From Amycolatopsis thermophila (GTDB lineage: Bacteria; Actinomycetota; Actinomycetes; Mycobacteriales; Pseudonocardiaceae), in assembly GCF_030814215.1 (NCBI RefSeq), contig NZ_JAUSUT010000001.1:1798001-1862000 (forward strand): a stretch of DNA of 64,000 bases, given 5' to 3'. Positions 51,223 through 57,942 of the stretch are shown in pieces. The translations under genes were made by a program, and so were the position numbers. Within the stretch, counting starts at the first letter, position 1; every line of letters begins with the position of its first letter. The notes under the pieces are model-generated. The model did no database searches. It saw only the letters and a program-made list of their open reading frames with translations, and had not been told where the DNA came from.

Positions 51223-51543
51223 ACGGTCCGCCGGCTCGTGCGCGCGGGGCAACTCGACCACGTCGGCGGGCCCGCGGCGAACTCGCAGCCGTTCCTGGAC
51301 CTCGAGGCCGAGCACGTCTCCTCCGCCGAGCGGCTCGCCGAGTCCTCGCCCGACTCGGCGTTCCTGCTGCTGACCAAGGCCGCGCAACTGATCGGGTCCA
51401 GCCTGCTGGCGCGGCAGGGGCCGCGGCCCGCGCTGTCGGCGCCCGAGCAGGTCGTCGGGACGGCCGTGGCGGCCCAGTTCTCGCAGATCGAGCTGCTCGC
51501 CGCCGCGAGGGAGGCCGCCGGGAAGCTCGCCCTGTTCCACTGA
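51223..51543 (+). pseudogene. 5'-truncated HEPN-like protein fragment
   Basis: The frame from TVRRLVRAGQLDHV onward, through AEHVSSAERLAESSPDSAFLL, QLIGSSLLARQGPRP and AVAAQF, follows the pattern of HEPN-domain proteins. Those usually begin near this point and end with an RxxxxEYP-type tail. Here there is no start codon near the homologous N-terminus, and the end stops early without the usual RN/EYP part. The open frame upstream (from 50797) overlaps another fossil. The relation is by pattern only. Confidence 0.4.
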
Positions 51544-51645
51544 CCGCCCGAAACGCAACCGAGACCGGGGCGGCGAAACGAAAATGTCGGTCCCCGCGGC
51601 TAACCTCGCAACAAGGGGACGAACACCTCGAGGCGGAGGTGCGCG

Positions 51646-52404
51646 ATGACGATGCTGAGAACTGTCGCGGGTGAGATCGCGAGCGCGGTGACGCACGCGG
51701 TGCGGTACCCGGCCGGTATCGGACGCCGGTGGGCGATCCACCCCGCGCGCCGGAGCGCCCCGCCGGGCGACGTGCGCCCGCTCGTGGTCCTGCCCGGACT
51801 GGCCGACAACACCGCGATCTTCACGAACCTGAAGGTCGCGCTGGACCGCTGCGGCGCGGGGCCGATCGTCTCGTTCAGCTACAGCCTCCTGCTGCGGGAC
51901 GTCCGCTCCGCCGCGGCTCGCCTGTCCGAGCAGGTCGAGCAGCTGTGCGAGGTCACCGGCGCCGCGAAGCTCGACCTGGTCGGCCACAGCCTGGGCGGCC
52001 TGATCGCCCGGTACTACGTGCAGCGGCTCGGCGGTCACCACCGCGTCGGCACGGTCGTGACGGTGGGCACCCCGCACGGCGGCACGGTCGCCGCGTGGCT
52101 GCTGTCGCCGATGCCGCTGGCCCGGCAGCTCCGCCCGGGCAGCGACCTGCTGACCGAACTGACCCGGCCGGCTCCCCACTGCACGACGAAGTTCGTCACG
52201 TTCTCCAGCGACGGTGACGAGCTGATCCTGCCCAGCCGGCACGGCCGGTTCGAGCATCCCGACCTCGAGGTGCGCAACGTGGTGCTACCCGGGGTCGGAC
52301 ACCTGGCGCTCGCCGCGCACCGCCAGGTCGTGGAGGAGATCTGCGCGTTGTTCGGGCCCGTCGGCGCGACGGACGACGGGGACACGCTGACCCGTTCGGC
52401 CTAG
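51646..52404 (+). CDS. Alpha/beta-fold lipase/esterase
   Basis: The 252-aa protein has the GHSLGG nucleophile motif (LDLVGHSLGGLIARYYVQRLGG), the Asp in SSDGDELI and the His in GVGHLALA, and the TVGTPHGGT loop of the PGAP1/triacylglycerol lipase group. No signal peptide is obvious, so it is cytoplasmic or membrane-associated. The start is the ATG at 51646, where GGAGG lies 7 nt upstream. It lies between gene fossils. Confidence 0.9.
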   Translation: MTMLRTVAGEIASAVTHAVRYPAGIGRRWAIHPARRSAPPGDVRPLVVLPGLADNTAIFTNLKVALDRCGAGPIVSFSYSLLLRDVRSAAARLSEQVEQLCEVTGAAKLDLVGHSLGGLIARYYVQRLGGHHRVGTVVTVGTPHGGTVAAWLLSPMPLARQLRPGSDLLTELTRPAPHCTTKFVTFSSDGDELILPSRHGRFEHPDLEVRNVVLPGVGHLALAAHRQVVEEICALFGPVGATDDGDTLTRSA

Positions 52405-52466
52405 ACGAGCGATGTGTAAGTCTGGGTGGTAACCGGAGACGCACGAAGGGCGTTCAAGATCCGTTT

Positions 52467-52850
52467 GTGACAGACCTGAACACCCACCTGGCCGTGGCCC
52501 TGGCGTTGCTGGGGATTCACCTGCGAGGCTCGCTGGTTGCGGTGCCTGCCCGGCCAATCCGCCTCCAACCGTCGGGTGCGGGCCCGTTTCCGCTGGTCAA
52601 GCCGGTGGAGTGCGGCCGGAGCCGGTCGACAGTCACAGGCTCGGAACTGGCCGGTTGGGCCAAGTACGGCTTCTGCCGCTCGCACTCGCGCTGGATCTCG
52701 TGACCGCGTCTGCAGGTGGTCTGCACCCCCGCCAGACTGCCCATCAACTGAGCGCCGGCCGATCCGAAGATCGACCAGCGGCAGGCACTCACGGCGATCT
52801 GCGACCATGAGCCCCGTCTACTCGCCGACCGCCCAACGACCGCTTTTCGG
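52467..52850 (+). pseudogene. Fossil of an IS982-family transposase
   Basis: The frame from GTG 52467 reads VTDLNTHLAVAL at the start, then, after a large internal deletion, LVKPVECGRSRSTVTGSELAGWAKYGFC, SHSRW and QVVCTPARLPI. These are the hallmarks of IS982 transposases (VECGRSRPTV, DLAGWAGYGYCASHSRFFWGL, LVCTPAG). Two in-frame stops (TGA at 52701 and 52754) and the missing DDE-end make it non-functional. No terminal inverted repeats were recognised. It ends about 75 bp before tRNA-Ser. Confidence 0.8.
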
Positions 52851-52925
52851 CCTAGCCCGCCGCGAGGACAGCCCCGCCCGAGGCCGCCTGAGCCCAGGTG
52901 AGCGGCCTGCTGTACCCTTCTCCGC

Positions 52926-53012
52926 GGAGGATTGGCCGAGCGGCCTAAGGCGCACGATTGGAAATCGTGTTGGGTGTAACAGCCCTCACGGGTTCGAATC
53001 CCGTATCCTCCG
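52926..53012 (+). tRNA. tRNA-Ser(GGA)
   Basis: The 87-nt cloverleaf has the acceptor stem GGAGGAT/ATCCTCC with discriminator G, and the anticodon stem CACGA/TCGTG with loop TTGGAAA (anticodon GGA, reads UCC and UCU). It also has a long variable arm and the T-loop GGTTCGAATCC. CCA is not encoded. Two strong hairpins follow. Confidence 0.97.
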
Positions 53013-53022
53013 CTCTTCCGAC

Positions 53023-53057
53023 GGAACGCCGGGCATCCACGAGGTGCCCGGCGTTCC
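53023..53057 (+). terminator. Terminator of tRNA-Ser(GGA)
   Basis: A perfect 13-bp stem (53023-53035 with 53045-53057) with a 9-nt loop lies 10 bp past the tRNA. Confidence 0.85.
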
Positions 53058-53071
53058 CTCATTCGGCAACC

Positions 53072-53113
53072 GGCGAGGGCCCCGGACGTGTGAACGCGTC
53101 CGGGGCCCTCGCC
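53072..53113. terminator. Second hairpin between tRNA and the FtsK operon
   Basis: A perfect 17-bp stem (53072-53088 with 53097-53113) with an 8-nt loop. Together with the previous hairpin it isolates the downstream operon from the tRNA transcript. Confidence 0.75.
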
Positions 53114-53231
53114 ACATCACCCGGATGCACCAGTGACCGGGCTCATGGTCTGGTCCGTGCTACCGATAGTTTGATGACAGGCCGCACACGCGGCACGACG
53201 AACCGCTAGCACGAGGAGAACCCGCGTCATT

Positions 53232-53492
53232 ATGGCCGGAGTGGAAGAGATCCGCGCTGGGATCGCGATGGCGAACGAGAAGTGCAACGCCGGCGTCGCA
53301 GCCCTCCAGCAGGCCGCTCAGGCACTCGAGGAGGCCCAGCAGATCCTGGGCCAGGTCACCTCGGGCAGCACGCAGCCGGAGGTGACCCAGGCCAACAGCA
53401 TGCTGGCCGAGGCGCTGCAGGGCATCAACGGGCAGCAGAACACGATCCAGGCCGCGGTGTCGTCGGCCGAGTCGTACGCCGCCCGCCTCTAG
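53232..53492 (+). CDS. Small helical-hairpin protein (86 aa), first gene of the FtsK operon
   Basis: The protein is two long helices separated by a Ser/Gly/Thr turn (SGSTQPEV near residue 47), of WXG100-like size but without a W-X-G motif. Heptads (ALQQAAQALEEAQQIL) suggest coiled-coil pairing. It lies one base before the next start and has a GAGGAGAACC site upstream of the ATG. I infer a partner or substrate of the ATPase, by analogy to Esx proteins; no family was recognised. Confidence 0.75.
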   Translation: MAGVEEIRAGIAMANEKCNAGVAALQQAAQALEEAQQILGQVTSGSTQPEVTQANSMLAEALQGINGQQNTIQAAVSSAESYAARL

Positions 53493-53741
53493 ATGTTCTC
53501 GCTCCCCGAGCTGCAGGCGCAGCTGGCCGAGTTCCGTGCCAAACTGGCCGAGGCAAGCGCACACACCAACCGTGCGGTGGAACTGTTGGACGAAGCACGC
53601 GAAGTGATCGTGAACGCCCATGAACAGGCCGACGCCTGGGTGCCGCCGGAGCTCGCGGCGGCGGTGGACCGGCTCGGCAAGGACGCCGACCGGCTGCGCG
53701 CCGCGGATGACCTGGTGAACACCTACCTGGCCCGGCTGTAG
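53493..53741 (+). CDS. Small coiled-coil protein (82 aa), second gene of the FtsK operon
   Basis: This is another short helical protein (LPELQAQLAEFRAKLAEASAHTNRAVELLDEAREVIV), a helix, a short Pro-containing turn (WVPPELA) and a second helix. Its ATG directly follows the stop of the preceding gene (TAGATG), and the ATPase gene begins 8 bp later. It is likely translated from the same mRNA, and may form a heterodimer with the first protein. The function is unknown. Confidence 0.75.
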   Translation: MFSLPELQAQLAEFRAKLAEASAHTNRAVELLDEAREVIVNAHEQADAWVPPELAAAVDRLGKDADRLRAADDLVNTYLARL

Positions 53742-53748
53742 GCGCGCC

Positions 53749-56472
53749 ATGCCGAAGGCCAACGAGCAGAAGCGCCGGGTCGTGACGGCCCTGGGCACCA
53801 TGCGCGAGAAGCTCGGCATGGTGCTGGGCGCCGTGCACGCCGGGCGCCAGATCGCCGAGGCCGACCTGGCCCGGCTCCAGCTGGAACAGCAGGTCGTGCG
53901 CGCCGGCATCGACGCCGCGGCCGAGGACGAGGAACTCGCCGCCGCGCTGCGGCACCCGATGATGGCCGGGGTGCGGGACAAGCTCACCGCCCAGCGCGCC
54001 GCGTTCTACACCGACGCGGCCACCGTGCCCGCCCGGCTGCGGGACCTCGTCGCGCGCGTCGCGTCCGGGCCGGCGAGCCTGCCGCCGAGCGCGTGGTTGG
54101 GCCGTCCGGGCCGGGAACCGCTTTCACCACCGCCGCTGTGGCGCATCGGCTCGTCCACAATGGACGAGTCCGGCCCGTTCCCGGTGATGGTGCCGCTGCT
54201 GGACGACTCGCACCTGGCCATCACCTCGGCCGTCCGCACCCGGCAGTCGATCGAATCGCTCATCGAAGGCCTGCTGCTGCGCGTGCTCAGCTCGATGGAG
54301 CTGGGCTCGGTGCGCATCCACCTGTGGGACGTCGCGCAGCTGACCGCCGTGCTGCCGAACCTGTACCCGCTGTCCCGCACCTCCGCGGTCACGCTCTACG
54401 ACCCCGACCAGCTGGGCGTCCTGCTCGACGAGCTGACCGGGCACATCCGGCGCATCCACGCGCAGACCATGCAGGCCGGCCACACGTCGCTGCGTGGTCT
54501 GCGCGACCAGCTCGGGCAGCGCGTCGAGCCGTGGCGCGTCGTGGTGCTGTTCGGCAACGGCGAGACCTGGGCGGCGGAACCACTGCGGGAGCTCAAACGC
54601 ATCGCCGGCGCCGCGCTGGCCGCCGGGATCTCGCTGATCACCGTGGACATCCCCACGATCCTGGGCGGCTCGTTCGAGAACATCCGCATGGTCGACGAGC
54701 ACCACGCGGCCACCAGCATGACCGGGCCCAACCTCGTCGTCGACCTGGACCCGCCGATCCCGTCGACCGAGGTCAGCGCCGCCGCGAGCCGCCTGGCCGA
54801 CGCGCTGATCGAGAAGCAGGGCGGCCCGCGCTCGTTCCGCGACCTGCTGCCGGCCGAGCTGGGCCAGGAGAACTCCGCGCGCGAGCTGCGGGCACCGGTC
54901 GGGTTCTACGAGGGCGACCCGGTCGAGGTCGTGATCGGCGACGCGAGCCCACACGCGCTGATCGGCGGGCCGAGCGGCTCGGGCAAGACGAACTTCCTCT
55001 ACGCCCTGCTCGGCAGCCTCGCCGCGCGCTACCCACCCGACGAGCTCGCGCTGTACCTGCTGGACTTCAAGGAGGGCGTGTCCTTCGCCGGGCTGGCGCC
55101 GGGCCGCCGCGACGCGAGCTGGCTCCCGCACGCCCGGCTGATCGGGGTCAACGTCAACACCGACCGCGAGTTCGGCCTGGCGCTGCTGCGGTTCCTCGCC
55201 GACGAGCTGCGCCGCCGCTCGGCCGCGGCGAAGGAGCACGAGGTCACCGACCTGGCCGGGCTGCGCCAGCAGGACCCGGACGGGCGCTGGCCGCGGATCG
55301 TGGCGGTGATCGACGAGTTCCAGTACCTGTTCGCGGGTCGCGACGGCGTCACCAACCAGGCGACCGCACTGCTCGAGGACATCGCCCGGCGTGGCCGGGC
55401 CCAGGGCATCCACCTGATCCTGGCCAGCCAGGACATCGCGGGCATCGACGCGTTCTGGGGCAAGCCGGCCGTGTTCGAGCAGTGCACGCTGCGCATCGCG
55501 ATGCCGAAGGCGCGACGCGTGCTCGCCGAGACCAACAACGCGGCCGTCGCCGCGCCGAAGTGGCACGCGGTGATCAACCACGATTCCGGTGTCGCGCACG
55601 GCAACCAGCTCGCGCACGTGCCGGACGCGAGCAGCAAGGACATCTTCTCGTCGCTGCAGCGCGAACTGTGGGACCGCTACGCGCAGGAGCACCAGCGGCC
55701 ACGGCTGTTCGACGGCGCGCACTCGCCGTTGCTGGAGCACTCGGCGGCGTTCGCCGCGCTCAGCCCGGGCGGGGTGCCGCGCGCGCTGCTGGGCCAGTCG
55801 ATCGACGTCGCCGACACCGCGTGCGAGGTCGAGCTGACCGGCGCGCCGGGCCGCAACCTCGCGATCATGGGCACCGCGATCGCCGAGGCACTGTCCATCA
55901 TGGACGCCGCGGCGCGGTCGCTGGCGAAGCAGTACCCGCGGCACGAGGTCGAGTTCCTGGTGGCGTGCATGGTCGACCGGTGCGCGCCCGCGGTCGGTGA
56001 GCTGGCCGACGGACTCGAGGCGGACGGGCACCGCGTCGTGCGGCTCAGTGATGTCGAGCTCGGTGAGCACATGGCCAAGCTGGCCGAGGAGCCGCCCGAG
56101 CACGCGCGGATCCTGCTGCTCTACGGCGTCGACGGAGCGTTGCCGATCCTGGAGCAGAAATCACCCGGCCAGCTGAAGAGCGGGCTCGACCACTTCCGGG
56201 TGGTTCTCAAGCAGGGCCCCGGCAAGGGAATTCACACGATCGGCTGGTGGCGGAGCACGGCCCGGCTGAAGGACACACTCGGGTTCGCCGGCACCGACGA
56301 CATCGGGGCGTGGGCCGCGCTCGACGTGCAGGGCGCGGAGCTGAGCCAGTTCGCGGCCGGGCAGGTCGTGCACTGGTCGCCGCGGCCGGGGCGGGCGCTG
56401 TTCTTCGACCGCAGCACGCACGTCTCGCCCGAGGTGATGATCCCCTTCGACCGACCGGAGCACCAGTCGTGA
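53749..56472 (+). CDS. FtsK/SpoIIIE-type ATPase, soluble, with a second degenerate module
   Basis: The 907-aa protein has an N-terminal coiled-coil and unknown region (1-400) that lacks membrane helices. An active FtsK/HerA-like domain follows, with Walker A GGPSGSGKTNFL near residue 405 and Walker B RIVAVIDEFQYL near 520. SQDIAGID fits the sensor region. A second module (about 690-900) keeps the fold but has a degenerate loop TGAPGRNLAIMG. This two-domain plan resembles EccC of type VII secretion without its anchor, or a HerA-like pump. Two small helical proteins precede it and a coiled-coil protein follows (GTGA overlap). Confidence 0.88.
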   Translation: MPKANEQKRRVVTALGTMREKLGMVLGAVHAGRQIAEADLARLQLEQQVVRAGIDAAAEDEELAAALRHPMMAGVRDKLTAQRAAFYTDAATVPARLRDLVARVASGPASLPPSAWLGRPGREPLSPPPLWRIGSSTMDESGPFPVMVPLLDDSHLAITSAVRTRQSIESLIEGLLLRVLSSMELGSVRIHLWDVAQLTAVLPNLYPLSRTSAVTLYDPDQLGVLLDELTGHIRRIHAQTMQAGHTSLRGLRDQLGQRVEPWRVVVLFGNGETWAAEPLRELKRIAGAALAAGISLITVDIPTILGGSFENIRMVDEHHAATSMTGPNLVVDLDPPIPSTEVSAAASRLADALIEKQGGPRSFRDLLPAELGQENSARELRAPVGFYEGDPVEVVIGDASPHALIGGPSGSGKTNFLYALLGSLAARYPPDELALYLLDFKEGVSFAGLAPGRRDASWLPHARLIGVNVNTDREFGLALLRFLADELRRRSAAAKEHEVTDLAGLRQQDPDGRWPRIVAVIDEFQYLFAGRDGVTNQATALLEDIARRGRAQGIHLILASQDIAGIDAFWGKPAVFEQCTLRIAMPKARRVLAETNNAAVAAPKWHAVINHDSGVAHGNQLAHVPDASSKDIFSSLQRELWDRYAQEHQRPRLFDGAHSPLLEHSAAFAALSPGGVPRALLGQSIDVADTACEVELTGAPGRNLAIMGTAIAEALSIMDAAARSLAKQYPRHEVEFLVACMVDRCAPAVGELADGLEADGHRVVRLSDVELGEHMAKLAEEPPEHARILLLYGVDGALPILEQKSPGQLKSGLDHFRVVLKQGPGKGIHTIGWWRSTARLKDTLGFAGTDDIGAWAALDVQGAELSQFAAGQVVHWSPRPGRALFFDRSTHVSPEVMIPFDRPEHQS

Positions 56473-56825
56473 ACGCCGCGATGGAGTACAAGCAGATCGT
56501 CGGGCTCGCCGGGAAGGCGGCCGAGGAGCTGCGCGCGTGGGAGCGGCGCCGGGCCGAGGAGCTGGACGCCGAGATCGCGGCCGCCGAGGCCGCGGTGGCG
56601 GAGGCCAGGGAACGCGAGGCCCGGACGGTGCAGGGCGCGCAGCACTGGTGGCGGATGGCGCAGGACAACGTCAGCCGCCTGCCGTGGCTCGAGGTGGGCG
56701 CCGACCCGGCGCCGGCGCCGCACGCCTACGCTTCCCGGCTCGACCTCTACCTGCGCGAGGTCAAGGAGGCGTACCAGGAGCTGGTGGACGCGGTGCTGTC
56801 GCTGAGCTGGCGCGCGCGACGCTAG
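56469..56825 (+). CDS. Coiled-coil protein (118 aa), last gene of the FtsK operon
   Basis: The protein is Ala/Glu/Arg-rich helical sequence (KAAEELRAWERRRAEELDAEIAAAEAAVAEAREREART) followed by a Trp-containing segment (QHWWRMAQDNV) and a final helix. The GTG start overlaps the ATPase stop (GTGA). Its terminal codons and stop (GGCGCGC, CGACGCTAG) recur several times in the repeat array that follows. The function is unknown; it is probably part of the ATPase complex. Confidence 0.75.
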   Translation: MNAAMEYKQIVGLAGKAAEELRAWERRRAEELDAEIAAAEAAVAEAREREARTVQGAQHWWRMAQDNVSRLPWLEVGADPAPAPHAYASRLDLYLREVKEAYQELVDAVLSLSWRARR

Positions 56826-57360
56826 CTCGCCGGGCGCTCGGCCGGGCCGCACGCTCCGGCGCACGTGACGCCCGCGCAGGCGCCCGCGACGCTAGGCCGC
56901 CGCGCTGTCGGCGGCCGGGCCGCACGCTCCGACGCGCAACACCCGCACTGGCGCGCCCGACGCTAGCTCGCGGCGGGGCCGCAGCCAGCCGCACACGGGA
57001 GACCCGTGCCGAGCGCGGGGCGCTAGGTCGCCGTACAACACCGGGCCATCGCGTCCTCGGCGGCCGGGCATAGCCATCGGCACACGTGACGCCCGCGCAG
57101 GCGCTCGACGCTAGGCCCGCGGCGCGCAACGCCAGGCCGCCGCGCTGTCGGCGGCCGGGCCGCACGCTCCGGCGCGCAACACCCGCACTGGCGCGCCCGA
57201 CGCTAGCTCGGCGACCGGGCCGCAGCCAGCGGCACACGGGAGACCCCTGCCGAGCGCGGGGCGCTAGGCCGCCGCGCGCAACACCAGGCCACCGCGCCCT
57301 CGGCGATCGGGCCACACCCACCGGCGCACGTGACACCCGCGCAGGTGCGGGCCGGCACAC
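56811..57360. repeat. Tandem array with 240-bp period, seeded by the 3' end of the operon
   Basis: Segments at 56894-57034 and 57134-57274 are about 95% identical at a 240-bp offset, and partial units precede and follow them. Each contains TGGCGCGC-CGACGCTAGCTCG, also seen at the end of the preceding gene (56811-56837), which suggests that the gene's 3' end was amplified. Frames are low-complexity Arg/Pro. No separate gene is seen inside. Confidence 0.8.
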
Positions 57361-57386
57361 GCTGGCGCGGGCCGCCGTGCGCGGCG

Positions 57387-57554
57387 CTAGTTCGCCGGGC
57401 GCATCCAGCTCTCCGGTTCCAGTGTGTCCGGCTTGGGCATCGGGCGGCGGACGTACGCCCGGGCCCACCTGAGGTCGGTCCGCAGGGTCGCCGGCACCAC
57501 GGGCGAGACCTCGCGGCGGGACAGGTGGTCGACGGTCGCGCGTACCCAGTTCAT
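57387..57554 (-). CDS. Small conserved-looking protein (55 aa), unknown function
   Basis: The ORF MNWVRATVDHLSRREVSPVV and onward is basic and ordered, with WARAYVRRPMPKPDTLEPE near the end, unlike the repeat array beside it. The ATG at 57554 is divergent from the YbaB gene by 94 bp, and a hairpin (57583-57598) lies between. No family was recognised. Confidence 0.5.
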   Translation of the reverse strand: MNWVRATVDHLSRREVSPVVPATLRTDLRWARAYVRRPMPKPDTLEPESWMRPAN

Positions 57555-57648
57555 GATCGTCGGACGTTGCGCGGCTGTGGTTGGTTCCTCACGGAACCGC
57601 TGGGGAGTCGGTCGCGTCGTAGCAGCCAGCCGAGAGGAAGAGGACCCG

Positions 57649-57906
57649 GTGAACCGCGAGCTGACCAAGAAGTCCGAGGGTGTCGGCGAACGTCCGGTCG
57701 CCCGGCAGCGCCAGGCCGCGCAGCAGGTGACCACCGCCCAGGACGACTGGGGGCTGGTCGAGGTCGGGGTGTCCGCCAGCGGCGAGGTCCTCGAGGTCGC
57801 CATCAACGCCGCCCTGTTCGAGCACGTCAAGCCGTCGGACCTGGCGGAGGCGATGCTGCAGGCGGCCCGCGCCGCCCAGCGCCGCGCGAAGCAACTGCAC
57901 CGCTGA
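57649..57906 (+). CDS. YbaB/EbfC family nucleoid-associated protein
   Basis: The 85-aa protein has the YbaB fold: a helical N-terminus, then DWGLVEVGVSASGEVLEVAINAALFEHVKPSDLAEAMLQAARAAQRRA, matching the strand-strand-helix core. YbaB proteins bind DNA as dimers and change its shape. In actinomycetes YbaB-like proteins are often found beside type VII secretion genes, which fits the FtsK operon here. The GTG start has GAGAGGAAGAGG upstream. Confidence 0.85.
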   Translation: MNRELTKKSEGVGERPVARQRQAAQQVTTAQDDWGLVEVGVSASGEVLEVAINAALFEHVKPSDLAEAMLQAARAAQRRAKQLHR

Positions 57907-57942
57907 CCGCCGCCGCGGGACGCGACGGCGGCCTGTGGCACG

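Noticed and set aside
50797-51543. 248-codon plus-strand ORF taken as one intact gene
   Set aside because: Only its last third looks like protein (HEPN-like). The first part overlaps the CBS-nucleotidyltransferase relic and has no start signal, so I list the fragment as a pseudogene.
54124-56103. 659-codon minus-strand open frame
   Set aside because: It is a shadow of the FtsK-type ATPase gene, in which both Walker motifs are in the plus frame.
53232-56825. Classical type VII secretion locus
   Set aside because: W-X-G motifs, EccB, EccD, EccE, mycosin and a membrane-anchored EccC are missing; only a motor-plus-helical-protein pattern remains.
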